A stretch of 15,075 nt of DNA from Candidatus Iainarchaeum sp. (GTDB lineage: Archaea; Iainarchaeota; Iainarchaeia; Iainarchaeales; DTGL01). Under the pieces are notes generated by a model, which searched no databases, had not been told where the DNA came from, and was given only the letters and a program-made list of their open reading frames with translations. The stretch is taken from NCBI GenBank assembly GCA_017608575.1, contig JAFCFP010000023.1:1-15075 (forward strand), given 5' to 3'. Shown here piece by piece: positions 1-7,552 of this stretch (position 1 is its first letter; each line of letters begins with the position of its first letter). Position numbers and translations under genes: made by a program.

Positions 1-102
1 CCTGTTTTTCTTAATTGAAAACTGTGCTTTGTGACTCTGCAGAGCGGAGTTAACTTTTGCTTTTTCTAAAAACAAAACACAGATTTAAATGGAGTGATTT
101 AA

Positions 103-1221
103 GTGAATTTTAACGAATTTGAATTAAACGACAGGCTGGCTGTTGCAATTGAGCTCAAAGGCTATTCCAAGCCTTCACTGATTCAATTAAAGTCAATTCC
201 TTTAATTTTGGAGGGAAAAGACCTCATTGGCCAGGCAAGAACCGGTACAGGCAAGACCGCGGCATTTTCAATTCCATTAATTGAAAGAATCAATACAGCG
301 AGCAATAGAATCCAGGCACTTGTGGTAGTGCCAACAAGAGAACTCGCAGTGCAAGTGCAAAATGAAATAAGGGCGCTTTCAAAAGGCCAGGGCATTCACT
401 GCCTTGCTGTTTTTGGCGGGCAAAGCATTGCTTTCCAGGTCAACGAGTTAAGAAGAGGACAGCACTTAGTTGTTGCCACGCCAGGCAGGCTTATGGATTT
501 AATGCGAAGGAACAACATTAATCTTTCCTCGGTTAAAACAGTGGTGTTGGATGAAGCAGACAAAATGCTTGACATGGGTTTTAGGGATGATATTGATTTC
601 ATTCTCTCAAACTGTCCAAGGGAAAGGCAGACATTGTTGTTTTCTGCAACAATGCCGGATGAAATAAAAAGGCTTGCTTCAAGGCATTTGAGTTTAGGGC
701 ATGTCTTTGTGAATGTTTCAGAGGACCGCCTTGCAGTCGAAAAAATAAACCAGTTTTTTGTCAGTGTTGATCCCAAAAAAAAGGTTTCAACTCTTGCAAG
801 AATTGTCCGCAAAAGGCATATGACCAAATGCCTTGTTTTTTGCAGGACCCGACGCACAGCTGAATGGGTTGCAAGAGAGTTAAGCAAGAGAAATGTTAGA
901 GCGCGTTCAATCCACGGCGGCTTAAGGCAGAATTTAAGGCAAAGCATTCTGAAAAATTTTTCAACGGGAAGGATTCCAGTGCTTGTTTCAACTGATTTGC
1001 TTTCAAGAGGCATGGATTTGAGCGATATTTCCCACATAATCAATTTTGATTTTCCAAAAGAAAGGGAAACATACATTCACAGAATTGGCCGGACAGCGAG
1101 ATTCGGAAAACAAGGAGAGGCAATTACTTTTTGCTCTAATGTGCGAGAGTTTGAAGAAATGGAGCGCTTAAAGTCATTGATTCAATCACCAATCAAAGAA
1201 CTCAAAGAATTTGCCTCTTAA
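103..1221 (+). CDS. DEAD-box ATP-dependent RNA helicase (minimal core)
   Basis: The protein is a superfamily 2 helicase that would unwind or remodel RNA duplexes using ATP in the cytoplasm. All core motifs are visible in order: a Q-motif region (residues 6-28), motif I ARTGTGKT (45-52), Ia PTREL (77-81), Ib TPGRL (126-130), II DEAD (150-153), III SAT (181-183), IV LVFCRTRRTA, V STDLLSRGMDL and VI HRIGRTAR (326-333). At 372 residues it is two RecA-like domains with almost no C-terminal extension, so nothing shows which RNA it serves; ribosome assembly or mRNA turnover are the usual roles of such proteins. The start is GTG at 103, chosen because GGAGTGA lies just upstream (91-97) and the nearby ATG at 89 hits a stop after two codons. 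Its last 20 bases overlap the convergent antiporter gene. Confidence 0.95.
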   Translation: MNFNEFELNDRLAVAIELKGYSKPSLIQLKSIPLILEGKDLIGQARTGTGKTAAFSIPLIERINTASNRIQALVVVPTRELAVQVQNEIRALSKGQGIHCLAVFGGQSIAFQVNELRRGQHLVVATPGRLMDLMRRNNINLSSVKTVVLDEADKMLDMGFRDDIDFILSNCPRERQTLLFSATMPDEIKRLASRHLSLGHVFVNVSEDRLAVEKINQFFVSVDPKKKVSTLARIVRKRHMTKCLVFCRTRRTAEWVARELSKRNVRARSIHGGLRQNLRQSILKNFSTGRIPVLVSTDLLSRGMDLSDISHIINFDFPKERETYIHRIGRTARFGKQGEAITFCSNVREFEEMERLKSLIQSPIKELKEFAS

Positions 1222-2470
1222 CGTGGTTATTCTTGAGCAATTCATGCCTTTTTCCTGTAATCCATTCCTTCAAGTCAAGCAATTCAAAAACGCTTTCTCT
1301 TTTGGTTTTTCGTGCTTCTGAAGTCATTAGTTTCAGAATGAATGGTGCAAGAATTGATGTAACAAGTGCTAGTGCAATAATTGAGGTTACAAGTATTCCA
1401 TCAAGCAATCCAAGGCTTGCAACAGCATATGTTTCAGCAAGCATTGTGGTCAATTGAGACATTAATGCTATGCCGAAAACCATTGATTGTTTTTTGGAGA
1501 AATGCGCCCACCGTCCAGCAATGAAACCGCTTAAAACCTTTGCAATAATCGAGCCAACAATTATGCTCACAAGCAATGCGTTTCCGTATTGTACGCTGAC
1601 AATGGCATTCAGGTTTATTTCCATTCCCACAACAAACAAAAAAACAGGCACAAACAAACCATAACCCATTGTGTGAAGCTTTGAATAAACAATGTCTGAT
1701 TTAACCACATCGGACAAAAGCAATCCGACGAGGAAAGCTGCAACAATTGGATGAACTCCGAGCCCTGAAAAATAAAGAAGTGCTCCCATTAAAACGACAA
1801 GCACAAACCTTAACTCTTTCTCATAGTTGTCTTTTAGGTGTTTTGTTTCAAAAAAATAAAACTTTCCCACAAAGTTTAGGAATTTTTTCAAAAAAACAAT
1901 TGATACAATCAATATGAAAAAATAAACCGGCAAGGGAAAAGGCGTAATAGGTGAAACGCCTTGCAGTATTATTGCAAGGAGGAACAATCCCGCCAAATCC
2001 TCGATTACCACCACTGACACAAGGGTTTTTCCCATTTCCGTGTCCAAAAGGTTTGATTCCTTTGCAGCAAGAACAATAATTGCAATAGATGAAGAAATAA
2101 AAATGGTTCCCATTAAAAGCGCCGTAAAAGCAGAATAACCAAATGCAAGCGTTATAAGCATTCCAGCAAAAAAAGGAATGCCGCCATTCAATGCAGCCAT
2201 TAAAATTATTTTTTTGCCCATTTTTTGAAAATGCTCCAGTTTAACCTCCAAGCCAGCCATTAGCATTAAAAAAGCAGAACCCAAAAATCCAAAGAATTCA
2301 ATCACTTCATTTGGGTGAATGTAATTCAATCCATGCGGTCCAAAAAGTGCTCCCATTAAAATAATTGATGAAACAAAAGGCAATCGCAGTTTTTTGAAAA
2401 TATCCGGCAACAAAAGCCCAACGAGAAGAATTAAAAGCAACACTGGAATTGTTTGCTCTACTTCAATCAT
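1202..2470 (-). CDS. CPA2-family cation/proton antiporter (Kef/NhaS-like membrane domain)
   Basis: The 422-residue protein is a polytopic membrane protein with about twelve hydrophobic segments covering nearly the whole chain, as in monovalent cation:proton antiporters of the CPA2 family. Such proteins exchange Na+ or K+ for H+ across the cytoplasmic membrane. The conserved substrate-site regions are recognisable: FISSSIAIIV (about 124-133) at the unwound helix and VVIEDL (about 154-159) at the position where relatives carry DD, ND or QD. The acidic ED pair is therefore a variant of the ion-binding motif. No TrkA-N/KTN regulatory domain follows the membrane domain; only about 40 charged residues end the protein, so a Kef-type gated channel is less likely than a simple antiporter. 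There is no ribosome site before the ATG, and a TATA-like box sits 26 nt upstream, so the mRNA is probably leaderless. Confidence 0.9.
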   Translation of the reverse strand: MIEVEQTIPVLLLILLVGLLLPDIFKKLRLPFVSSIILMGALFGPHGLNYIHPNEVIEFFGFLGSAFLMLMAGLEVKLEHFQKMGKKIILMAALNGGIPFFAGMLITLAFGYSAFTALLMGTIFISSSIAIIVLAAKESNLLDTEMGKTLVSVVVIEDLAGLFLLAIILQGVSPITPFPLPVYFFILIVSIVFLKKFLNFVGKFYFFETKHLKDNYEKELRFVLVVLMGALLYFSGLGVHPIVAAFLVGLLLSDVVKSDIVYSKLHTMGYGLFVPVFLFVVGMEINLNAIVSVQYGNALLVSIIVGSIIAKVLSGFIAGRWAHFSKKQSMVFGIALMSQLTTMLAETYAVASLGLLDGILVTSIIALALVTSILAPFILKLMTSEARKTKRESVFELLDLKEWITGKRHELLKNNHVKRQIL

Positions 2471-2492
2471 GTTTAAAAGAAAGAAAAAAGAG

Positions 2493-2500
2493 TATTTTAA
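2493..2500 (-). promoter_or_regulatory. TATA-like box for the antiporter gene (leaderless)
   Basis: Read on the minus strand this is TTAAAATA, centred about 26 nt upstream of the antiporter ATG at 2470. No purine-rich ribosome site precedes that ATG, which fits a leaderless transcript starting at or next to the start codon. Assigned from spacing and sequence only. Confidence 0.45.
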
Positions 2501-2620
2501 TCTTGCCTTTTTTGGTTCTATTTCTTCTTTTGTTGGTAAGTTTTAATAAGTTAGGCGGTTCTTAGTTACAACTGTAATCAAACAAAACCCTGTTTGCATG
2601 TTCAAAGTTATAAATACAAT

Positions 2621-2751
2621 CCCGCCTCCCGGATTTGCACCGGGGATCTTCCGGTAACCGCCCACCGCTCTGCTGGAAGCAAAGAGGCCGGTTTGCTCCC
2701 TTAAGGGAGAAAGCCTACAGCCGGACGCATTAACTACTATGCTAAGGCGGG
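2621..2751 (-). tRNA. tRNA-Tyr (GTA) with a 59-nt archaeal intron
   Basis: The gene folds as a complete cloverleaf after removal of an intron: acceptor stem CCCGCCT/AGGCGGG (7 of 7 pairs), D stem GCAT/ATGC, anticodon stem TCCGG/CCGGA with GTA at 2716-2718, and T stem CCCGG/CCGGG. C1-G72 and A73 (base 2620) are the archaeal tRNA-Tyr identity pattern, and CCA is not encoded. The intron (2656-2714) lies at the canonical site one base after the anticodon. A bulge-helix-bulge can be drawn: CUGU paired with GCGG, flanked by bulges AGG and UUA holding the two cut sites. The intron itself folds into two hairpins. The tRNA is odd in its elbow: the D loop is AGUAGUUA (no GG pair) and the T loop reads UGCAAAU, with G in place of U55. 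Confidence 0.93.
2656..2714 (-). other. tRNA-Tyr intron (bulge-helix-bulge type)
   Basis: These 59 nt interrupt tRNA-Tyr between positions 37 and 38. The first half contains the perfect hairpin CTCCC-TTAA-GGGAG and the second half a stem with CCG/CGG and CTC/GAG pairing. The splice junctions fall inside the 3-nt bulges recognised by archaeal tRNA splicing endonuclease. No open reading frame is present. Confidence 0.88.
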
Positions 2752-2772
2752 TTTCAATGCTTGTTCAAACTG

Positions 2773-2779
2773 TTTTATT
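2773..2779 (-). promoter_or_regulatory. TATA-like box for tRNA-Tyr
   Basis: The minus strand reads AATAAAA, about 22-28 nt upstream of the first tRNA base (2751), the usual archaeal TATA spacing for a transcript that starts at or near the mature 5' end. Position-based assignment. Confidence 0.4.
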
Positions 2780-2788
2780 GTTGTAATA

Positions 2789-3679
2789 CTATTTTTTCGC
2801 GGTTAGTCTTTTTAATCCTTTTTTTAACTCATGTTGTGCCAGCAATGGAAAAATGAAAGAAATCCAGAAACCAGCAGTGAAAGAAATCACTATTTTGGCA
2901 ATTTCAGTTGACATCACTGCAGTGATTCCAAGAAAACCCAATCCAATAAAACCCAAAAGCATTTTTCTTTTTTCTTCAATCCGTGTTTTAATTCCAGAGC
3001 GATGCAATAACACAAAGCCAATGAAAAACCCCAAGCAAAAGTAAAGAGCAAGTTCTGTTTTCAACAGGAAAGCAGCTATAGCGGTTGCAATTATAATGAA
3101 AATCATTGGCTTGCCGTCCAAAAAAGCAAATTGAACCTTTTTTATTTCACTTTTCATTCTTTCATAGAACACAAACCTGCCAATCAATGCGCCAAGTACA
3201 ACACCAACAATTACATCGCTCAAATAATGCATTCCGAGGTAAATGCGTGAAAGTGCAACTAGGCATACGAGCACGACAAGGAATGCTTTTTTTCTTTTTT
3301 CAACAAAGCCAGCAAAATAGCCAGCGATTGCTCCAATTGTTGCAGAGTGCCCGCTTGGAAAAGAATAACGAGAAAACCTGCCAGCGAGTTCGGCAATTTT
3401 TTTAGAAAAGCCGGCTTCTTTTAATGGCACTGGTCTTGTTCTGCGAAAAATTGCCTTTAATGCATCGGTTGAAATTGCTGCCAAAAACAATAACAATACT
3501 GTGTGGAATGCTTCCCTTTTGCTTCCCCGCCAATAATAATAAGTTGCAATTAAAAACCAGAAAGCAGGGTTTCCCACAAAAGTCAGTGCAGTGAAAAACA
3601 ATGTGAGCACTGGATTTGCAGTTGATTGAATGACTGAATTGAAAAAACTGTCAAATTCAGTCAGGCTAGTGAATGGCAT
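2789..3679 (-). CDS. PAP2-superfamily membrane phosphatase
   Basis: A polytopic membrane protein of 296 residues carrying the full three-part PAP2 (type 2 phosphatidic acid phosphatase) signature: K-x6-RP at 75-83 (KAIFRRTRP), PSGH at 108-111 and SR-x5-H at 144-151. The PSGH histidine donates a proton and the SRx5H histidine is the nucleophile in known members. Likely substrates are lipid phosphates or polyprenyl (dolichyl-type) pyrophosphates, with the active site facing outside the membrane. The family part ends around residue 170; the remaining 125 residues add further hydrophobic helices (about 190-215 and 240-285) and a basic tail, longer than minimal PAP2 enzymes. No ribosome site precedes the ATG; a TATA-like TTTAAAT lies 26 nt upstream, again suggesting a leaderless mRNA. 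The substrate cannot be read from the sequence. Confidence 0.92.
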   Translation of the reverse strand: MPFTSLTEFDSFFNSVIQSTANPVLTLFFTALTFVGNPAFWFLIATYYYWRGSKREAFHTVLLLFLAAISTDALKAIFRRTRPVPLKEAGFSKKIAELAGRFSRYSFPSGHSATIGAIAGYFAGFVEKRKKAFLVVLVCLVALSRIYLGMHYLSDVIVGVVLGALIGRFVFYERMKSEIKKVQFAFLDGKPMIFIIIATAIAAFLLKTELALYFCLGFFIGFVLLHRSGIKTRIEEKRKMLLGFIGLGFLGITAVMSTEIAKIVISFTAGFWISFIFPLLAQHELKKGLKRLTAKK

Positions 3680-3701
3680 GGATTAATTTGGAATTAATTA
3701 C

Positions 3702-3708
3702 TTTAAAT
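3702..3708 (-). promoter_or_regulatory. TATA-like box for the PAP2 gene (leaderless)
   Basis: ATTTAAA on the minus strand, centred about 26 nt upstream of the PAP2 start codon (3679). The start lacks a Shine-Dalgarno sequence, so transcription probably begins at or near the ATG. Confidence 0.4.
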
Positions 3709-3714
3709 TACTTT

Positions 3715-4170
3715 CTATTTTGCAAGTTTTTTTGCTTTTTTTAACGCGGCTTTTATTGAAGGGGTTTCAATCTCTGAATAATTCACTTTAAGGCCAGCTG
3801 CTGCAAGCGCTTTTCTTAAAGCAAAAACCCTGCAGAATTCTTCTAATTCCTTTATTTCTTTTTTTTGCAATTCCGGCTTTTTGCTTATTTCCTTTATTAT
3901 TCTGCTGATTTTTACGCTGTTTATTTTTGCGAGTGCCTCTGAAATTCCCTTGCTTCCCTTTCCTATTTCGCTTAATTCCTCTGAAATGGCTTTTTCAAGC
4001 CTTTCAAGCTGGACTGTTTTTCTCAGGTTTTCCTCTATTTTTCTATCAAACGAAAACCCCAAAGAGGCAATGAATTCTATTATTGTCCTTGGGTCCACCT
4101 TTTCGTCTATTTTTAGTTTTTTCACAGCAATCCATTCATCATAATTTGCAATAAACTGTATTTCACCCAT
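3715..4170 (-). CDS. Small archaeal helical protein, possibly DUF2666-like
   Basis: A 151-residue soluble protein, lysine- and glutamate-rich and mostly helical by sequence, with no signal peptide, membrane segment or cysteine cluster. The N-terminal part (about 1-45, with IANYDEWIAVKKLKID and a following FIASLGFSFDRKIEE helix) reminds me of the archaeal family DUF2666, but that is recollection and not a search result. No catalytic motif is apparent. The gene follows the DUF116 gene after only 4 bases on the same strand, so the two are almost certainly co-transcribed and perhaps translationally coupled. Function unknown. Confidence 0.8.
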   Translation of the reverse strand: MGEIQFIANYDEWIAVKKLKIDEKVDPRTIIEFIASLGFSFDRKIEENLRKTVQLERLEKAISEELSEIGKGSKGISEALAKINSVKISRIIKEISKKPELQKKEIKELEEFCRVFALRKALAAAGLKVNYSEIETPSIKAALKKAKKLAK

Positions 4171-4174
4171 TCAA

Positions 4175-4756
4175 TCACCCTTTTTCGTTTTTTCTTTCAA
4201 TCAATTCCATTTTTTCTATAACTTCGTCAATGTTAACATCCGTATTAACACATCCAGCTCTAAGCAATAAGACTCCTTGCGGTGCAACATTTGAACCCTT
4301 GAGTTCATCAAAAGCCATGGTTAATTCATTATAGCACGCAACTCCAAGCACTGCTCTTGGCTTGTATTTTTTTATTATTTTTTTAACCATGCTTCCACCT
4401 GGCACAATAAACACTCCCTGCCATTTCTTTTTTTCAGCTAATTCAACCAATTGCCCTATTTTGCAATTGCCGCATTTTGCGCATTGAAGTCCTTCGCTGT
4501 TGTAATGTCCAGCGCATTTTTTTTGGTCACGCATGCAATGAGGCAAAAACAGTATTCTTTTTTTAACAGGGGTTTTTCTGTATTTCAATTCATGCATTTT
4601 GTTCCTAAGCTCAATGTGAGTGAACTGTATGAGTCTTTCATTCAATCCAAGTTTTTTTGCAATTTTTTCCGTTGTTGAAGCAATGCTTATGTGTGCGCCT
4701 GAGTCAACCATTTCCGCGATTGACTCTTTTATTTTTTCGGTTATTTTTTTGACCAT
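4175..4756 (-). CDS. DUF116 family protein (cysteine-rich, probable metal-binding)
   Basis: The 193-residue protein matches the DUF116 pattern: a helical N-terminal region (1-60), then ILFLPHCMR (68-76) and a cysteine cluster C74, C81, C92, C95, C98 (the last three as CxxCxxC in QCAKCGNC), followed by an alpha/beta half with VPGG (118-121), C141 in GVACYNEL and C169 in RAGCVNTDV. The conserved cysteines suggest a zinc or Fe-S site, but the role of DUF116 is not established. In other archaea the family is often seen near tRNA or methionyl-tRNA formylation genes; here its only partner is the small gene 4 bases downstream. A TATA-like stretch lies at 4786-4795 and a weak GTGGA site precedes the ATG. 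Confidence 0.88.
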   Translation of the reverse strand: MVKKITEKIKESIAEMVDSGAHISIASTTEKIAKKLGLNERLIQFTHIELRNKMHELKYRKTPVKKRILFLPHCMRDQKKCAGHYNSEGLQCAKCGNCKIGQLVELAEKKKWQGVFIVPGGSMVKKIIKKYKPRAVLGVACYNELTMAFDELKGSNVAPQGVLLLRAGCVNTDVNIDEVIEKMELIERKNEKG

Positions 4757-4804
4757 TATTCCACTGATTAATTGGCGCTGAAAAGAATTAAAAACAGTTT
4801 CTCT

Positions 4805-5428
4805 TCAAGGGCATTCCTTTTCAAGTGCAGTTAGGCTGTTCTTTAATTCGCTTATTGCGAGTTCTTCTTCTTCAAAAGAAGAAGGCATTTCTTCCAAGGC
4901 AATGCTTTTGGCTTCCGATGGATAAGCAGCCACCACTGCGTTCGCTTGCTCGGAGTACTTTTTGGTTGCTTCAAGCAATGAATCCAATGCATTGGCATAC
5001 TCGTTCATTTCTTTTTTTTTGGAGCAGTTTTCTTCAAGGGTTATTCCAATGCTTGAAAGCTTTGATTCCAGTGAGAAAACCTTTTTTCCCTTAATTGCAA
5101 TGTCTGACAGCAACGAATAAGCTTTTGCTATTTCCTTGACGGCATTTCCATGATTGCCTGTTTGAAATTCCTCGAATCCCTGCTTCAATTCTGTGATTTT
5201 TCCTTCAGGCAATGCCTCGATTTCATCAAATGCTTCATGGAACCTGCCAGCTTTTATTCCAGCGTTCTGCCAAACAGAGGCAAGTGAAGCGTATTCTTCT
5301 TCAAAGCTTTTTTTTGGTGCGTTTTGCATGTTAGTGTAATAGAATGCAGCAATGCCTACTGCTATGAGAACCATCAATATTAATGCAATCTTCCAATCAG
5401 TTTTTTTGTTCCCCAAAGCCAACACCAT
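4805..5428 (-). CDS. Membrane-anchored, helix-rich exported protein of unknown function
   Basis: The 207-residue product has one N-terminal membrane helix (about 13-31, WKIALILMVLIAVGIAAFYY) after a short positively charged start, giving an inside-to-outside signal-anchor topology. The rest (32-207) is acidic, Ala/Glu/Lys-rich and predicted to be long helices with coiled-coil character; only two cysteines occur (about 134 and 206). No enzyme motif is visible and I do not recognise the family. The gene starts 43 bases downstream of tRNA-Thr on the same strand, so it may be read through from the tRNA promoter. Weak ribosome site AAAGG. Confidence 0.82.
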   Translation of the reverse strand: MVLALGNKKTDWKIALILMVLIAVGIAAFYYTNMQNAPKKSFEEEYASLASVWQNAGIKAGRFHEAFDEIEALPEGKITELKQGFEEFQTGNHGNAVKEIAKAYSLLSDIAIKGKKVFSLESKLSSIGITLEENCSKKKEMNEYANALDSLLEATKKYSEQANAVVAAYPSEAKSIALEEMPSSFEEEELAISELKNSLTALEKECP

Positions 5429-5471
5429 TATAATTGCCCTTTTCCTTTTTAAAAGCCTTTTGTTCCAAAGA

Positions 5472-5542
5472 GCCCTGGGTGGGATTCGAACCCACGATCT
5501 GCAGATTACAAGTCTGCTGCATTGCCGCTATGCTACCAGGGC
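5472..5542 (-). tRNA. tRNA-Thr (TGT)
   Basis: The 71-nt cloverleaf is complete: acceptor GCCCTGG/CCAGGGC, D stem GCAT/ATGC with loop AGCGGCA (normal GG), anticodon stem GCAGA/TCTGC with loop CTTGTAA (anticodon TGT), variable AGATC, T stem GTGGG/CCCAC with loop TTCGAAT. The discriminator base (5471) is U73, as in archaeal tRNA-Thr. CCA is not encoded and there is no intron. A TATA-like AATAATTATTT lies at about 5565-5576, correctly spaced upstream. Confidence 0.96.
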
Positions 5543-5564
5543 ATTGAAAGCAAAAGCAATGCTC

Positions 5565-5576
5565 AAATAATTATTA
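5565..5576 (-). promoter_or_regulatory. TATA-like box for tRNA-Thr
   Basis: AT-only stretch (minus strand TAATAATTATTT) located 23-34 nt upstream of the first base of tRNA-Thr, the expected archaeal TATA position. It may also drive the membrane-anchored protein gene downstream. Confidence 0.4.
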
Positions 5577-5593
5577 TCTTATTAAAACAATGC

Positions 5594-5601
5594 TTTTTAT
5601 A
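5594..5601 (+). promoter_or_regulatory. TATA-like box for the YkgJ-type gene
   Basis: TTTTTATA lies about 40-46 nt upstream of the ATG at 5640, which would give a transcript with a leader of about 15-20 nt. The leader contains no obvious Shine-Dalgarno sequence. Position-based assignment. Confidence 0.35.
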
Positions 5602-5639
5602 CTTTTTTAATTTCTTTCCAACAAAAAACATTAACAGTT

Positions 5640-6263
5640 ATGCGAAAACAAAGCAATGAAAAGAAATGCCTTGAATGTGGTGCAGAATGCTGCAAGCGCT
5701 GGCACATTACACTGCTTCCAATGGAGGCGCAAAGAATAGCCAAATTCAACGGCCAACAATTGCAGGAATTCATTGAAAAAAAATGCATTCTTTTGCTCCA
5801 GCTTTTTCCCCAAGTAAACGAGGCAGAGCTTTCGTTTTCCAGCACTTTTCTTCCCAGAAAAGCAATAGATTTTTTTGGATTCACCGGTCAAGAAAAATTA
5901 TTGTTCCTGCCATGGATTGCATTAAAGCGTTTTGGAAAAAAATGCATTTTTCTCTCAAATGGCAAATGCAAAATTTATTCAGTAAAACCAAAGCAATGCG
6001 AATTGTTTCCCTTTATTTCACTTGAAGCAGGCTCTTTAAAGAAAAAATACCCTTATTGCTTGCTCCTCAAGGGCAGCGAAAAAGCCACACTCGACCTAAA
6101 GCACAAAAAAGCCGTTGAATATTACTTTCACAAAATAGCCTTGAATGGGTTTCTTTCAGTTTGGCGTTTTTTGCCATCAAAGGCAATTGTTTCATTCAAT
6201 GGAAAAGAGCTTGAACTCAATGGAAAAAACACAGTAATAAAACTAATCCGTGTTTTAAGCTGA
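5640..6263 (+). CDS. YkgJ-type cysteine-cluster protein (putative Fe-S or zinc)
   Basis: A 207-residue soluble protein with the cysteine pattern of the YkgJ/CxxCxxxCC family: C10, C13, C17, C18 at the N terminus (CLECGAECC) and a second cluster in KKCIFLSNGKCKIYSVKPKQCELFP (about 101-125), where relatives read C-x-FL..g-C-xIY..RP..C..FP. The family is thought to hold an Fe-S cluster or zinc; its reaction is unknown, and links to protein or rRNA modification have been suggested for some members. The region between the two clusters (about 20-100) is longer than in the shortest relatives. The gene stands alone, divergent from tRNA-Thr and convergent with the small membrane protein gene. Confidence 0.85.
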   Translation: MRKQSNEKKCLECGAECCKRWHITLLPMEAQRIAKFNGQQLQEFIEKKCILLLQLFPQVNEAELSFSSTFLPRKAIDFFGFTGQEKLLFLPWIALKRFGKKCIFLSNGKCKIYSVKPKQCELFPFISLEAGSLKKKYPYCLLLKGSEKATLDLKHKKAVEYYFHKIALNGFLSVWRFLPSKAIVSFNGKELELNGKNTVIKLIRVLS

Positions 6264-6297
6264 GTTCCAATATTCAAATTAAAAAAAATAAAAAAAA

Positions 6298-6326
6298 GCC
6301 AGGCCGCTTAAGCGGCTGGTTTTTTT
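6298..6326. terminator. Bidirectional hairpin terminator between convergent genes
   Basis: A near-perfect palindrome, CCAG-(G)-CCGC-TTAA-GCGG-CTGG (6299-6319), sits between two convergent genes. On the + strand it is followed by seven T (6320-6326); on the minus strand it is followed by an A-run on the + strand (6281-6297), that is, a long U tract in the RNA. Placement and U tracts on both sides support termination for both genes. Confidence 0.75.
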
Positions 6327-6333
6327 GGAGTAA

Positions 6334-6729
6334 TTATTTTATTTTTGCCACTGTTCCCTTTGGTCCGCTGGCGAGTTTGTAGATTTCCATCAATGCAACA
6401 ATTAATGCCGCTGGCGCAACAAAGATTGCAATATTTAACACTATTTTTTGGAGTATTGTTCCAACGAACGGGATTGCATCCTCTATTTTAAGTAATTCCG
6501 CATTGGTTGAACTCAGTGCCATTAATGCAATTGATGCAATGAGAAAGCCTGTAATCTCTTTGTCGCCAATGTTCAGGAATCCAACAATTAAACCCAGTAT
6601 TACCAGTAAAAGGGTTATCCAGGGAGTCCAAACAACTGTTCCTTCAACGCCGGTCACTGCAATGAATGCAGCAAGAATTGCTATTATTACACCGAGAATG
6701 AATGCCCATGTGCCAATTCTTTCGTCCAT
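6334..6729 (-). CDS. Small four-helix membrane protein of unknown function
   Basis: The 131-residue protein is almost entirely hydrophobic, with four membrane segments at about 8-26, 34-52, 60-75 and 95-117, short loops and a basic tail. Acidic residues lie at the loops (GDKEIT, LKIEDAIPF). I do not recognise a named family; similar small membrane proteins are common in archaeal genomes. The start is well supported: GGAGG (minus strand, 6736-6740) lies 6 nt before the ATG, the strongest ribosome site in the chromosomal part of the window. AT-rich TATA-like stretches occur at 6761-6771 and 6779-6787. Confidence 0.82.
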   Translation of the reverse strand: MDERIGTWAFILGVIIAILAAFIAVTGVEGTVVWTPWITLLLVILGLIVGFLNIGDKEITGFLIASIALMALSSTNAELLKIEDAIPFVGTILQKIVLNIAIFVAPAALIVALMEIYKLASGPKGTVAKIK

Positions 6730-6890
6730 TTAAAACCTCCTTTCAAAGTTGGGTAATTGATTTAATAATGATTCTGCCCTTTAAAAACCTTGCTTTTTTT
6801 TGGATTAAATTTACGATGAAAAGCGATAAAATGGCATTTTTTTAACCTTTTCGCGGTTAATTAAGTGCAGGCAATTCAAGGGTGCTTTTA

Positions 6891-7367
6891 ATGAAAATCT
6901 CCAGCAAAGCCTTTGTGCACAAAAAAGCCATAGTGGAAGGCAACATTAAAATAGGGGAAAATTCAAGCGTTTGGGCTGGCGCAGTAATCCGTGCAGACGA
7001 AGGACCAATGCGAATCGGGAAAAACACAAGCATTCAGGACAACTGTGTGCTACATGGCCACAGGGTTGAAATTGGCGACAATGTAACAGTTGGCCATAAC
7101 GCAATAGTGCATGGGTGCACTATTGGCAATAATGTCATAATCGGCATGGGTGCAATTATTTTGGACAATGCCGAAATAGGTGACTGGTGTATTATTGCAG
7201 CTGGTTCAGTTGTAAAAGAAAACCAAAAAATTCCACCTAACTCGCTTGCAGCGGGTGTTCCCGCTGAAGTAAAACGTCCTCTAACCGAACAGGATAGAGA
7301 ACGCATAAAATTCTCCTACAAGGCCTACATTAAACGCTTAAAAGACAGAAATGCCCCGGCCGGTTAG
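6891..7367 (+). CDS. Gamma-class carbonic anhydrase-like left-handed beta-helix protein
   Basis: The 158-residue protein is a row of hexapeptide repeats (IKIGENSSV, MRIGKNTSI, VEIGDNVTV, CTIGNNVII, AEIGDWCII) forming a left-handed beta-helix, followed by a C-terminal helix (about 131-152). The metal-site histidines of the gamma-carbonic anhydrase/YrdA group are present: H55 in NCVLHGH, H69 in TVGH and H74 in IVHGC, with R34/D36 of the conserved IRADEG segment. A trimer binding zinc or iron at subunit interfaces is expected. Whether it hydrates CO2 is uncertain, because many such relatives lack proven activity. I start at ATG 6891 because GGTG (6881-6884) then acts as its ribosome site; a GTG at 6882 would lie inside that site. 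It is the last recognisable host gene before the mobile region. Confidence 0.92.
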   Translation: MKISSKAFVHKKAIVEGNIKIGENSSVWAGAVIRADEGPMRIGKNTSIQDNCVLHGHRVEIGDNVTVGHNAIVHGCTIGNNVIIGMGAIILDNAEIGDWCIIAAGSVVKENQKIPPNSLAAGVPAEVKRPLTEQDRERIKFSYKAYIKRLKDRNAPAG

Positions 7368-7455
7368 TGAACCTGGATTCGATTTTGAGGAAAAAAGTGA
7401 ACCCGCGCTCCATTTATGCTAATTTTATGCGAAATTACGTAACCCCTTTGTGTAT

Positions 7456-7531
7456 GCGTGTGTGTGAAACCTCGCAAGACGCGTGTGTGAAACAAAATAG
7501 AATGTGTGAGTGTTGTATGTGTGAACACACA
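7456..7531 (+). repeat. Four TGTGTGA repeats and a TGTGTG/CACACA palindrome
   Basis: TGTGTGA occurs at 7461-7467, 7484-7490, 7503-7509 and 7518-7524. The first two are embedded in longer near-copies GCGTGTGTGTGAAAC (7456-7470) and GCGTGTGTGAAAC (7481-7493). The fourth forms the inverted repeat TGTGTG-AA-CACACA (7518-7531). Spacing shrinks from 23 to 19 to 15 bases, so these are not regular phased iterons. Confidence 0.7.
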
Positions 7532-7552
7532 CTTGGAAAAAAGGATATATGT

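Noticed and set aside
396..1076. 226-codon minus-strand frame inside the helicase gene
   Set aside because: It is a shadow of the DEAD-box gene, whose full motif set makes the + strand frame certain.
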